Position numbers and translations under genes: made by a program. Below are positions 53,534-62,191 of a stretch of DNA of 64,000 nt, in pieces. Below the pieces are notes generated by a model. It was not told the origin of the DNA. It saw nothing but the letters and a program-made list of their open reading frames with translations, and ran no database searches. The DNA is from DATGMS01 sp040905145. Lineage in GTDB: Bacteria > Bacteroidota > Bacteroidia > Cytophagales > Cyclobacteriaceae. The stretch covers positions 1-64,000 of the forward strand of contig JBBDSC010000139.1 in assembly GCA_040905145.1 (NCBI GenBank), written 5' to 3'. The stretch's first letter is position 1, and each line of letters starts with the position of its first letter.

Positions 53534-54475
53534 TTATTCCTGTTGGGCGGATTCTTGCCCTTTCATCATATTGGGATAATCAGCCATAACAAAAGCATGG
53601 GTTTGGTCCTCATCGATATTAATCATACCCATTTTCATGGTAGTTTTATCCGTCTTGCTTTGATGGTTGATTTCCAAGATGTTACCATCAGGAAGTTTGT
53701 CGAAATATCCCTCATTCTTGGTTTTCATCTTTTTGCTCAAGAATGGGCTGTTTTTTCCCCAGAAGGAACTTATTCCATCTATTGGTTCTTTGGTGATCCA
53801 ATAGGAACCTTTATATTCTTCGGTTTCCCCTATATATTCCTCGCATAGGTGCCCTGCGATATTTTTGGTGTTTCCCGATTTTTCAAATGTGAATTCTTGT
53901 TTGTCAATTTCCAATGAATCGGCGTAGGCTCCTTCACTGATGGATTGCCAGTCCAACCCAATGGCCATACTAGATTTTTCTCCTTCATTTTCCAGAAGGA
54001 TGATAGACGCATTATTCTTCATATCAAAAATCATAATGGTTTTTTCCAATGCATCTTCTTTTTCAGCAGGGGCAAATTCCATGGCAGAATAGTCACTGTT
54101 TTCATGGAGGAATGTTTTCATTAGAATTGGATCGATTGGTTTCCCATTTTCATCGGTTCCGGTAATTTCCATTTCCGCAACCCCGGTAAAATCGTAGGAA
54201 TCTTCCGTTTGGATATTCATGTTGATTCCTTTCATCATGTTGCTGAAATCATAATTTCCTGACGGATCGTCAACAGAGGGGCCATAAAGGTCTGCAAAAG
54301 CTTTCTCCAGTTGCCGTTGTGCGGCATTTTCCACTTCTTTCTCTACGCGCTTTTCAACAGCATTACTAACTCCCTTCTCTGCAGCACGCCGGATTTTATT
54401 CAGAAGTTGGGCTTCTGATACAAAAGGAATGGCTATAAAGAGTAAAGCCAAACAAAGAGAAATCTTACGTTTCAT
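53534..54475 (-). CDS. DUF4412 domain exported protein
   Basis: Exported protein of 313 residues with a signal peptide (about 1-22, ending SEAQ). An amphipathic helical stretch follows (IRRAAEKGVSNAVEKRVEKE and onward, about 27-65), then a beta-rich domain with the DUF4412 pattern: MEFAPAEKEDALEKTIMIFD, then GHLCEEYIGETEEYKGSYW and WITKEPIDGI. The tail contains methionines. Such proteins are common in Bacteroidota and have no known function; the GHxCxxY segment is the family mark. It is probably periplasmic or outer-membrane-associated. Confidence 0.82.
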   Translation of the reverse strand: MKRKISLCLALLFIAIPFVSEAQLLNKIRRAAEKGVSNAVEKRVEKEVENAAQRQLEKAFADLYGPSVDDPSGNYDFSNMMKGINMNIQTEDSYDFTGVAEMEITGTDENGKPIDPILMKTFLHENSDYSAMEFAPAEKEDALEKTIMIFDMKNNASIILLENEGEKSSMAIGLDWQSISEGAYADSLEIDKQEFTFEKSGNTKNIAGHLCEEYIGETEEYKGSYWITKEPIDGISSFWGKNSPFLSKKMKTKNEGYFDKLPDGNILEINHQSKTDKTTMKMGMINIDEDQTHAFVMADYPNMMKGQESAQQE

Positions 54476-54572
54476 AGGATTGGAATTTGATGGAAGATTT
54501 TAAAATCAATAAATAACTGTTGTACCTATCAAATATACCTAAAGAAATGCAATTCACGCAACAATTTATGTA

Positions 54573-55496
54573 TTATATTTCCAAAATGTATTCTAATATT
54601 CCGGCATTTTTGCCTTTGGGCCTGGTGACGAGCAAGGGGATTTTATCGTTCAGTTGGATTAATCTCTCTGCCATACTCCCTAGAAAAAGTGCGGTGGCTG
54701 CTGTACGCCCTTTTGCACCTATTATAATGCTGTTTGCATTGATTTCAATGGCTTTGTTTATAATGTCTTCTACCGGATCATCATCCTCATCTTTGGTGTA
54801 AACAGGGGTGATTTTTATACTTTTGGTATCTATTTTCCTGATAAATTTTTTGTAGTTGATTTCTGCCTGGACCTGCATAATAGCCGCAAATTCATCATAG
54901 CTCTTTCCCGTAAAGTGATAGCCTGAGGGTATAGTGAATACATTTTGGCAGATAATCTCTATATCTTTACCACTCTTTTCTGCAATGAGAATAGCTTCTT
55001 CCAAAGCATCTTTGGAATAATCAGAAAAATCACTGGGAACAAGTATTTTATTGATTTTCGGGATGCTGTTTTCGGGAATGATCATTAGCGTACAACTGGC
55101 CCTTCGGGCGAGGCGTTGAGCTCCCACTCCTGATCCAGGCAATGTCACTTTCCTTCCAACCAAGATCATATCAGCAGATTTTTCATGGGCCTGCTTAAGG
55201 ATTTTTTTAGCAAGTTGACCTTCTTTTACCACAAAAGAAATTTCAGTTTCCAAACGGTCATCCCAATTTTTATCAACAAGCTCCTTCATTTGAGCCTTTC
55301 TTTCTTCCACCATATTATCAATAAGGTTAGGGAATTCTTTAAGGACTTCTTTTGGTATATTAAGGTTTCTTATGATGTTGGTAAAATAAATTTTTTTAGT
55401 TTGGTTGATTTCAGCAATAAAAGCAGCAAACTTCACCAAGGTTTCATCCATTGTTGTTTGATCCAGGCAAACAATAAGTTTCTTAATCTGATACAT
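54573..55496 (-). CDS. Tandem universal stress protein
   Basis: Protein of 307 residues with two USP domains: the first about 1-145 (KKLIVCLDQ, then ADMILVGRKVTLPGSGVG), the second about 150-300 (KILVPSDFSDYSKDALEEAI, then IIIGAKGRTAATALFLGSMAERLI). The second domain carries a G-2x-G-9x-GS ATP loop. The start is set at the ATG at 55496, giving the usual start MYQIKKLIVCLD; an ATG at 55520 adds eight residues and cannot be excluded. It would be a cytoplasmic stress or ATP sensor. Confidence 0.88.
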   Translation of the reverse strand: MYQIKKLIVCLDQTTMDETLVKFAAFIAEINQTKKIYFTNIIRNLNIPKEVLKEFPNLIDNMVEERKAQMKELVDKNWDDRLETEISFVVKEGQLAKKILKQAHEKSADMILVGRKVTLPGSGVGAQRLARRASCTLMIIPENSIPKINKILVPSDFSDYSKDALEEAILIAEKSGKDIEIICQNVFTIPSGYHFTGKSYDEFAAIMQVQAEINYKKFIRKIDTKSIKITPVYTKDEDDDPVEDIINKAIEINANSIIIGAKGRTAATALFLGSMAERLIQLNDKIPLLVTRPKGKNAGILEYILEI

Positions 55497-55520
55497 AGAA
55501 TCAATGATATTTACCCCCAT

Positions 55521-56058
55521 TTAACGTTGGATGGGGGTGGGTGGGAATTTCGGCAAATTAAAATTAATATAAAATAAAATACGGCAATATTATATATTTA
55601 TTTCTTGATAATCATAAGCATCCGGCAAGAGTTGTAGGAAGGGTGGGATTTTAAAAAGGTTTTTCTTTTCAATTTGGACTATCCCCATACTAATTCGTAT
55701 ATTTGTCTTGAGTTCGGGTCTAAGACATGTTCAAACTTCACAATTTAATTAAAATGCCGAGTGAAGCTTTGTTTCAAAATCAGGCCTCATCCCGCAAGGG
55801 ACCTCGTTTCTTCGAAGCAGGTTAACAGTGGAAAATTGCGAAATGTAAGCAGCTCAAATCTTGTTTATAAGGAGGTTTGTAACACTCCGAAGCCCGGACT
55901 CATTTTTTCCCTTGTAGTAAAACTTAAGACTTGCTCCTTTTTAAATTTTACCCTAATTCCGAAGATTTCTTTCAATACCCCTTATATCCCTTAAATTTCA
56001 ATTGTTGCTTTTTATTGTCAGCCTGCTTTCATAAACCTGGAAGGTTTTCGGATTTTAA
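55521..56058. other. Long intergenic region holding an inverted-repeat element
   Basis: 538 bp without a supported gene, the longest gap in the window. It contains the 194-bp inverted-repeat element described separately. The rest (55521-55708 and 55903-56058) is AT-rich and shows no promoter or terminator I trust. Confidence 0.7.
55709..55902. mobile_element. MITE-like element with 28-bp imperfect terminal inverted repeats
   Basis: The left end (55709-55736, starting TGAGTTCGGG and ending CAAAC) and the reverse complement of the right end (55875-55902, starting TGAGTCCGGG and ending CAAAC) agree at 18 of 28 positions. Several mismatches are T/C and can pair as G-U in RNA. No target-site duplication or transposase is visible. 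It may be a miniature transposable element or a transcribed hairpin; other copies have not been looked for. Confidence 0.55.
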
Positions 56059-57951
56059 TCAATATAGCATCCTAAACCGGATGGTCTCTTCAATGTCCTT
56101 CAAAGCTTCAATAACATCACTGGAGTATGCTTTATCAATATCTGTGATGACATATCCGATTTTCTCATTGGTCTTCAGGTATTGACCGACTATGTTGATT
56201 CGGTAATCTGCCAGGATTAGGTTAATCTTGGCCAAAACCCCGGGTTCATTTAAATGAATATGGATAAGCCTGTGCGCATCCTGTAAAAAAGGTAATTGGA
56301 TGTTTGGAAAGTTTACGCTGTTATAGGTATTTCCCGTGTTTATATATTCTATGATTTTTCCCGGTACAAATCGGGCGATATTTTGCTGGGCTTCCAAAGT
56401 ACTGCCTCCAATATGTGGGGTAAGGATGGTATTGGCCAATCCAATCAATTCGGATTGGAACGGTTCGGAATTGTTTTTGGGTTCTGCCGGGAACACATCC
56501 ACAGCTGTACCTGCAAGATGGCCACTTGCCATCGCATCTTTCAAAGCCGGTATATCCACCACATGTCCCCGGCTAAGATTTATGAGTATAGCTCCTTTTT
56601 TCATTAAAGCTATTTTTTCCTTGCTGATAATGTTTTCATTTTCTTTCCTGCCATCCACATGGAGGGTGACCACATCACAAGTACTTAATAATTCATCCAG
56701 CGAATCCAGTTTTGTGGCATTGCCCAATGCCAGTCTTTCGATCACATCATAGTAAAAAACCTTCAGTCCCATATTTTCTGCCAATACAGATAATTGGGTG
56801 CCGATATTCCCATATCCGATTATACCTAATTTCTTCCCGCGGATTTCAAAGCTACCTGTGGCCGATTTGTCCCAAATTCCCTGGTGCATCTTATGGCTTT
56901 TGTCATGAATATTTCTCATCAGAAAAATAATTTCAGCAATCGCAAGCTCTACCACCGAGCGGGTATTGCTGAAGGGGGCATTGAACACAACTACCCCTTT
57001 TTCCTGACAGGCTTCCAGGTCGATTTGATTGGTGCCTATACAAAATGCACCAATAGCAATGAGTCGATTGGCATTTTCCAGTACTTTTTTGGTGATCTGC
57101 GTTTTGGAACGGATCCCGAGCACAGACACGGTTTTGATCTTTTCGCAGAGCTCTTCTTCTGACATGGCAGAAGGGACTACTTCTACATTATAGCCCTCCT
57201 CTCTCATCAGTTCCACCCCTAACGGATGGACATTCTCCAGGAGCAATACATTGATACGGCTTTTTGGGTAAGAGAATTTTTTGTTCATTTTATTGACATA
57301 CAAAATTTCATCTAAACTCGGCGCGATATGGTCGGCTTTTGAAGTGACTTTAGGCCGTGAAATATTTTCGGTAAAAGCATAGAATTTGTTGGCCACTCCC
57401 GAAGCTTTTATTTCATAATCCGTATAACCGTCCCCGATTACATAAATATCCCCTTCCAGCTTTAGGTTTTTGATCGTGGCAGGTTTGCCATTGTTTTGGG
57501 ACAAAAGATTGTCCCTGTTGAAGTCTATAATGTTGTCATTTTCGTCATAAACAAACTCATTGGCAAAAATATTTTCCTCCTTTAGGCCATAAGGGGTAAC
57601 TATGGGCGTAATGAAATCTTTAAAACCATTGGAAATGATAAAAATGTTTTCCGCATTTTCCTGAAAAAACTCCTTGTTTCTTTGGAAGGACATCGAAACT
57701 TTATTTTTCAAAGCGGTCACCAGTTCTGAAATCTGTGATTTATTGGCTTTGAGGATATCCATCCGTTGTTCAAGACTTTCCCGAAAGGAAAGTTTCCCTT
57801 CCATACCTTTATCAGTTATATCTTTAATGGCTTGGATTTTTTCCTCCCTTTTGGGATCTTTCTTTAAGCTGATCTCACCCAAAATGTCCAAAGCCTCTAC
57901 CTTTGTAAAAGTACTGTCAAAATCAATGATGAATTTTTTATTAACGGTCAT
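56059..57951 (-). CDS. serA: Fused phosphoserine-phosphatase-like/D-3-phosphoglycerate dehydrogenase
   Basis: Protein of 630 residues. Residues 1-215 form a HAD phosphatase domain of the SerB type (Asp10 and Asp12 in IIDFDSTFT, Ser107 in IISNGF, GDGYTD at 173-178). Residues about 230-540 are 3-phosphoglycerate dehydrogenase: NAD motif GIIGYGNIG at 376-384, Arg461 in LSRGHVVD, Glu490 in DVFPAEP, His513 in TPHIGGST. Residues about 556-630 are an ACT-type regulatory domain. It thus joins step one (SerA) and step three (SerB) of serine synthesis on one chain; SerC is not in the window. The ACT domain suggests serine feedback. A TAGATTTG -7 element lies 30 bp upstream. Confidence 0.92.
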   Translation of the reverse strand: MTVNKKFIIDFDSTFTKVEALDILGEISLKKDPKREEKIQAIKDITDKGMEGKLSFRESLEQRMDILKANKSQISELVTALKNKVSMSFQRNKEFFQENAENIFIISNGFKDFITPIVTPYGLKEENIFANEFVYDENDNIIDFNRDNLLSQNNGKPATIKNLKLEGDIYVIGDGYTDYEIKASGVANKFYAFTENISRPKVTSKADHIAPSLDEILYVNKMNKKFSYPKSRINVLLLENVHPLGVELMREEGYNVEVVPSAMSEEELCEKIKTVSVLGIRSKTQITKKVLENANRLIAIGAFCIGTNQIDLEACQEKGVVVFNAPFSNTRSVVELAIAEIIFLMRNIHDKSHKMHQGIWDKSATGSFEIRGKKLGIIGYGNIGTQLSVLAENMGLKVFYYDVIERLALGNATKLDSLDELLSTCDVVTLHVDGRKENENIISKEKIALMKKGAILINLSRGHVVDIPALKDAMASGHLAGTAVDVFPAEPKNNSEPFQSELIGLANTILTPHIGGSTLEAQQNIARFVPGKIIEYINTGNTYNSVNFPNIQLPFLQDAHRLIHIHLNEPGVLAKINLILADYRINIVGQYLKTNEKIGYVITDIDKAYSSDVIEALKDIEETIRFRMLY

Positions 57952-58321
57952 TATGAAGAAGAAAATTAATGATTCGGATGCAAATCTAAGTGTTTTATTA
58001 AATATTATGAAGTTTAGTTGGGTAAAAACTTAAATTATTCTTCTCTGTCTTTTTCTCCCAATTTGCCCTATTTTGTGGCCCGGATCCAATTTTCTAATTT
58101 TAAAGTGAGGAAATTGATCTTTTCATAAATTTTGCCTTTTCTTTTGTAGCTTGTGTCTTTCAGGGGAAAGAGGAATAAAAAAACTCAGGAGTGATCTGAT
58201 CAGGCAAACTATTGCCGGAATTGAAGTGTCTATAAGTAGTGAAATGGGGACTTCATTTGAAGCATGGCGATATCTATGGAATCCCAGAAAATTACATTCT
58301 TTAAAAATTAGTTAACTGAAT
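57952..58321. other. Intergenic region upstream of the serA fusion
   Basis: 370 bp. The left end holds a -7 element (TAGATTTG at 57988-57981 on the minus strand) for the serA fusion. A short open frame on the plus strand ends at about 58311 (reading GIEVSISSEMGTSFEAW, no family recognised) and may be a fragment. No terminator hairpin is visible. Confidence 0.5.
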
Positions 58322-58525
58322 ATGCCTGTAGCCTTGGACAACCTTCGGGTTGGGAGAATATATAAATTGATAAATTATGGGGAGGAAAGACATATTGAAA
58401 TTTTAGCCAGATTAAGCGGGGAGAATTTCAAAGTCAAAGACCTGGCTACCCTGGAAGTATACGAAATCGAAGAACTTTTAAGATGGGGGATAGGGGCGGA
58501 TTATGACCTGGACGAAGTGAGATGA
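58322..58525 (+). CDS. Conserved small protein of unknown function
   Basis: Soluble protein of 67 residues: VALDNLRVGRIYKLINYGEE opens the sequence, and FKVKDLATLEVYEIEELLRW follows. The strand-rich pattern with the closing G-ADYDLDEVR looks like the short conserved Bacteroidota proteins annotated as hypothetical. It has no signal or membrane part. It lies between serA and a decayed patch and has the ATG start and composition of a living gene. Confidence 0.75.
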   Translation: MPVALDNLRVGRIYKLINYGEERHIEILARLSGENFKVKDLATLEVYEIEELLRWGIGADYDLDEVR

Positions 58526-58790
58526 AAGTCATGTTTCCTCCTTTATTTATAAAGATAAAAAACGGGACAAATCCGAGACTGTAAAGATAGAATTGTTTTT
58601 ATTTGCCTATCTCGTTTTTGGCGTCACCATACAGGGAAGCCTGCTGGCCTTTTTCACCGTCTTCTTCGCTGGGCTCATGGCTTTTGCGGGCGTTGCCGTT
58701 ATTGCTTCCTCAAGGGTCAAAAACACCCAGGCAGGGAACGGTGTCATCAATGCCATTGTACTTCCCATGACCATAGTTTCGGGAATATAG
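58521..58790 (+). pseudogene. Remnant of an ABC-2 type transporter permease
   Basis: A fragment of about 65 residues (58593-58790) reads as the C-terminal half of an ABC-2 permease: VFGVTIQGSLLAFFTVFFAG, then MAFAGVAVIASSRVKNTQAG, then INAIVLPMTIVSGI and a stop. In intact relatives that last segment continues into an FFSYHNFPDW-like stretch and further helices. The N-terminal half and the true end are both missing, so this is a doubly truncated relic. The frame opens at 58521 with unrelated sequence. Confidence 0.75.
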
Positions 58791-58885
58791 CCATTGTACT
58801 TTTTTTGGTTGCAGCCCAATCATCTTGGATTACAGGACAAGTGACAATGGTTTCAGGAGGACATCATATTTAAAATTCAGATAAT

Positions 58886-59077
58886 ATGGCTAAAAATGTT
58901 TTTGGAGAACCCCTATTGCTCTGTGGTAAGGAAGGGGATCGTTGGTGCTTGTGTGCTGGCAGATGGCTTGAAGCTTATCAAGCGGGGGTGGCCCCAAAAA
59001 TCATTTTGGAAGCGACCAATGAAAAGACATTGGAATATATTTCATTGGAAGCCTTGGTTCATTATGCTTTTAGGTGA
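58886..59077 (+). pseudogene. Internally deleted DUF2237 gene
   Basis: Reads 63 residues. The start MAKNVFGEPLLLCG matches the DUF2237 N-terminus, and GDRWCLCAGRWLEAYQAGVA and the following VLEATNEKTLEYISLE-like end match its C-terminus. The middle of the family (the TGFYRNGCC and GNDLSTP region, about 55 residues) is missing in frame at about codon 15. The remaining frame is open from ATG to stop, so it could still be translated, but the conserved core is gone. Confidence 0.75.
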
Positions 59078-59121
59078 TTTTTGTATGGTTTTTGATATTG
59101 ATTTAACTCAAAGATGAATCT

Positions 59122-60168
59122 ATGTTTTTTAGAGTACTTTCCTTTCCATTTCGATATGCATTTTCAAAAATGAAAAAGGCGGTCGGTAAATTGGACCGGG
59201 TAAGAATTGAGCCTTTGTATGCTTTTGGTAATGAGGACACGGTTTTCATAAAAGGCCGTATCATAGAGGCCTATAAACAAAGCAAGCCTTCCCCCAGAAA
59301 AAATCCTTTTGTAAATGTGCTTGGAACGATTCGTAGATATGCCGGCAGTAGTGTTGTGGAGGCCAAAGTAGAAGTTACCTACCAAAAAATCACCAAAGTA
59401 GTGGTAAGTGATGGGGAAGGGATATTCGAAGCCAACTTTCAAAACATTTCCACTTTAATTCATAAAAAGGAATATGTCAATTTTAAACTCCAGGAGGAAG
59501 AGGGTTTGGTTCCGGAAAAGAAGCATAGTCAAGTGAGGGTAATGCGGTATCCCTCCAGCTATCCCTTAGGCATTATTTCAGATATTGACGATACCATCCT
59601 TATTTCCAACGCTACCCAAATCGGAAAAAAATTCTGGCTTTCCATTTCAAAAAACGCCTACACTCGCAGGCCGTTTCCCGGCGTCAGCGAATTGTACAAG
59701 ATATTAACCGACGCTGGAAAGAATCCTGTTTTCTATGTTTCAAGTAGTGACTGGAATCTGAATGATTTGATCAAGGATTTTTTAAATTACAGGCATATCC
59801 CTGCCGGACCTCTATTGTTGAAAGACCTTCATGTTAACCTCAGAAATATTTGGAAGTCCGGCGGGGGGAGCCATTCCCATAAGGAAGAAAAAATACAGTT
59901 GCTTTTGAATCTTTATCCGGGGATGAAGTTTGTCCTGATTGGGGATAGTGGCCAGCACGATCCAGAGATCTACGCTTCTTTAATAAAGCGCAACCCTGAC
60001 AGGGTTTTAATAGTTTATATCAGGCAGATCAAAGGCAATGATCACCAAAGAAGAGCAGGTATGGAAAAAGAGATACTTCCTGAGGAGATGCCCGAAATAG
60101 TATTCGTAAAAAGCACGGATGAGGCGATTGCCCATGCAAAACAAAAGGACTTGTATTTTATAAAATGA
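59122..60168 (+). CDS. App1/DUF2183-family phosphatidate phosphatase-like protein
   Basis: Protein of 348 residues. The C-terminal half is a HAD-like domain with SDIDDTI (DxDDT at 154-158), YVSSSDWNL (about 205-213) and IGDSGQHDPEIY, which is the App1 family signature (DUF2183). Fungal App1 dephosphorylates phosphatidate to diacylglycerol, a likely activity here. The N-terminus (about 30-140) is beta-rich, with FIKGRIIEAYKQ and NVLGTIRRYAGSSVV. It lies 4 bp before a diacylglycerol kinase-like gene. The start may be Met17 (MKKAVGKLDRVRI). Confidence 0.87.
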   Translation: MFFRVLSFPFRYAFSKMKKAVGKLDRVRIEPLYAFGNEDTVFIKGRIIEAYKQSKPSPRKNPFVNVLGTIRRYAGSSVVEAKVEVTYQKITKVVVSDGEGIFEANFQNISTLIHKKEYVNFKLQEEEGLVPEKKHSQVRVMRYPSSYPLGIISDIDDTILISNATQIGKKFWLSISKNAYTRRPFPGVSELYKILTDAGKNPVFYVSSSDWNLNDLIKDFLNYRHIPAGPLLLKDLHVNLRNIWKSGGGSHSHKEEKIQLLLNLYPGMKFVLIGDSGQHDPEIYASLIKRNPDRVLIVYIRQIKGNDHQRRAGMEKEILPEEMPEIVFVKSTDEAIAHAKQKDLYFIK

Positions 60169-60172
60169 AAAT

Positions 60173-61078
60173 ATGGATAAAGAATTTTTATTGATTATCA
60201 ATCCCATCTCAGGAAGCTTGCAAAACAAGTCTGAAACGGTGGCACAAATCCGGGAAACCCTGGAAAAGCATCAATGCCAATTAAAGGTATGGGAAACTAC
60301 GGGTAAAGAGGACCAGGAAAAGATACTTGCCATGATAAAGGGAAACCCTGTTGATGCCATATTGGTAGGGGGAGGGGATGGGACAGTCAAAATGGTGGCG
60401 GAGATTATTGTGGATTTGGATCAGCGGGTTGGGATTATTCCCTTGGGTTCGGCCAATGGATTGGCTACCAGTTTGGAAATAGCAGGAATGGAAGAAGCCA
60501 TAGAAGCGGTAACTAATGGAGAAGAAATTAAAATGGATGCCATCAGGATCAATGGTGAGCTGTCCTTGCATTTAAGTGATTTTGGATTTAATGCCAGTTT
60601 GATCAAGAAATTTGAAGATGGGGGAGAACGGGGAATGTTATCCTATTTTAAAAGCACTTTGGCCCAACTTTTTGATATGCAGCCTTACCGGTTTGAAATC
60701 ATTATGGATAACATTATAGAAAGGATTGAGGCTAAAATGCTGGTTATTGCAAATGGGAACAAATATGGTACTGGTGCGCTCATTAATCCTGTAGGAAAAA
60801 TAGATGATGGAATTTTTGAAATTATTGCTCTGAATCCCGAAAGTTTCGAGGATTTAGTAAAGATATCGATCGCTCTTTTCAGAGGTAACGTGAATGAAAT
60901 GGAATCCGTGAAAATCTGGTCTGCTTCAAAAGCCGAGATCAGAAACCTGGACCAGGCAGACTTCCAAATTGATGGGGAATTAATGGGAAAAGTAGAAAAG
61001 GTAAATGTGGAAGTGGCACCAAATTCCATTCGGTTTTATAAGGGCAAAGACTATGGGATAAGTGTTGCGGAGCGTTAA
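60173..61078 (+). CDS. Diacylglycerol kinase family lipid kinase
   Basis: Protein of 301 residues of the DagK/YegS/LCB5 family. LIINPISGS (about 7-15) and GGGDGTVKMVAEII (66-79) are the ATP-binding motifs, and PLGSANGLATSLEI (90-103) is the second conserved block. The C-terminal beta-rich half is standard (IDGELMGKVEKVNVEVAP). It would phosphorylate diacylglycerol or a related lipid. It starts 4 bp after the App1-like gene, which suggests a DAG/phosphatidate cycle encoded as a pair. Confidence 0.9.
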   Translation: MDKEFLLIINPISGSLQNKSETVAQIRETLEKHQCQLKVWETTGKEDQEKILAMIKGNPVDAILVGGGDGTVKMVAEIIVDLDQRVGIIPLGSANGLATSLEIAGMEEAIEAVTNGEEIKMDAIRINGELSLHLSDFGFNASLIKKFEDGGERGMLSYFKSTLAQLFDMQPYRFEIIMDNIIERIEAKMLVIANGNKYGTGALINPVGKIDDGIFEIIALNPESFEDLVKISIALFRGNVNEMESVKIWSASKAEIRNLDQADFQIDGELMGKVEKVNVEVAPNSIRFYKGKDYGISVAER

Positions 61079-61245
61079 ATCCATCAAAAGGTAGGCCGTC
61101 TTTCTTCATCTGTATAGTTTGCTTTTCCAAGGTCATATGCCTTATATTCATAGCGGTGTGCGATAACTTTTTATCATGCTCGATTTTAAAGGAAATTTTG
61201 AAAGGACCGGATCATGGACAAAATTAGTGAGGGTCCGTGAAAAAT

Positions 61246-61434
61246 TTAATTTTTATCACCGGTTCCTTTGATCAATCCCAAGCCTGAACTAAAGAAGATA
61301 AGCCCCAATAGAAAAGCAACCAGGATGGGTTTCCAATCATTGCTTTCTTCATTCAAAAAAAGATAGGCGCCATAAATCAGACCAACAATGCCAATGATGG
61401 TAAGGAGGGTTCCAAAAACATTTTTCAGATGCAT
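61246..61434 (-). CDS. Small two-helix membrane protein
   Basis: 62 residues with two hydrophobic helices (about 5-27, VFGTLLTIIGIVGLIYGAYLF; about 37-55, ILVAFLLGLIFFSSGLGLI). Similar short proteins are frequent in Bacteroidota with no known role. Orphan; no operon partner. Confidence 0.7.
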   Translation of the reverse strand: MHLKNVFGTLLTIIGIVGLIYGAYLFLNEESNDWKPILVAFLLGLIFFSSGLGLIKGTGDKN

Positions 61435-61603
61435 GGCAATTGATTCAAATGGTTAATAAAATAGATGATAAAACAAATGTTATTTTCCTTGTAATAATAC
61501 ATACCTCCCTTGAACCAAACAAATACCAAGCCATGTAAAATGGGGCCTTTGGATTTTTAAGTCTGTTCAATTGTGTGCCCCTGAGGGCTTTTCCCTCCAT
61601 TTT

Positions 61604-61640
61604 AAAAAAGGGAGACCGATGCCCATCAGTCTCCCTTTTT
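61604..61640. terminator. Terminator of ssb (bidirectional)
   Basis: AAAAAGGGAGAC - CGATGCCCATCA - GTCTCCCTTTTT, a 12-bp stem just downstream of the ssb stop, with A and T tracts for both strands. Confidence 0.88.
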
Positions 61641-61650
61641 CAGGATCGTC

Positions 61651-61998
61651 TTACCCTACGGCACTTTTATCCCCCATCAATAAAACCTCATTGACCTGTA
61701 TTTCGGTAATGTACTTTTTTACCCCGTCCTTACCGGTGTAGGAGCGGTTGATCAATTTGCCTTCAATGGCAATTTCTGAACCTTTGTCTGTATACTTGTT
61801 GATGATCTCTGCGGTTTTGCCCCAGGCGATGAGATTATGCCATGTGGTTTCTTCCACTTTTTCCCCTTTGGCATTTCTATAGGATTCATTGGTAGCCAAG
61901 CTTAATTTGGCTACGGCCCTGCCTCCGTCCAAAGTTTTGAATTCGGCTTTGGCCCCTAAGCGGCCGATCAACTGTACTTTGTTTTTTAATGCATTCAT
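61651..61998 (-). CDS. ssb: Single-stranded DNA-binding protein, short form
   Basis: OB-fold protein of 115 residues: KVQLIGRLGAKAEFKTLDGG, then TTWHNLIAWGKTAEIINKY and GSEIAIEGKLINRSYTGKDG. It ends LLMGDKSAVG and lacks the disordered linker and acidic DDIPF-type tail that recruits replication proteins in the main SSB. It is thus a tail-less SSB, probably an accessory copy, and the main ssb is presumably elsewhere. It is divergent from a zinc-ribbon gene and ends at its own terminator. Confidence 0.92.
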   Translation of the reverse strand: MNALKNKVQLIGRLGAKAEFKTLDGGRAVAKLSLATNESYRNAKGEKVEETTWHNLIAWGKTAEIINKYTDKGSEIAIEGKLINRSYTGKDGVKKYITEIQVNEVLLMGDKSAVG

Positions 61999-62191
61999 GA
62001 TGTTTGAATTTTAGTTGAAGATTTGTTCCCATCCGCTGCCGTTGCCGATAACGAACCCTCCAAAGTTGGGGATAGCCGTAGGGATTAGTCGGTTTTTTTT
62101 CGTTTCGTTCCATTTGCAAACGTTTGTAAGCACTTGTGATATAGCATTTTATTGTTATCTTGAATTGGATTTTCACTTACCCCTCATTTTT

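Noticed and set aside
53397..53579. 60-codon plus-strand frame in the gap before DUF4412
   Set aside because: Runs into the DUF4412 gene in antisense; composition does not look protein-like.
55761..55994. 77-codon plus-strand frame in the long gap
   Set aside because: Mostly inside the inverted-repeat element; more likely repeat sequence than a gene.
62015..62191. N-terminal extension of the zinc-ribbon protein
   Set aside because: Runs through the divergent ssb promoter region with hydrophobic, unconserved sequence; the ATG at 62192 begins at the zinc site.
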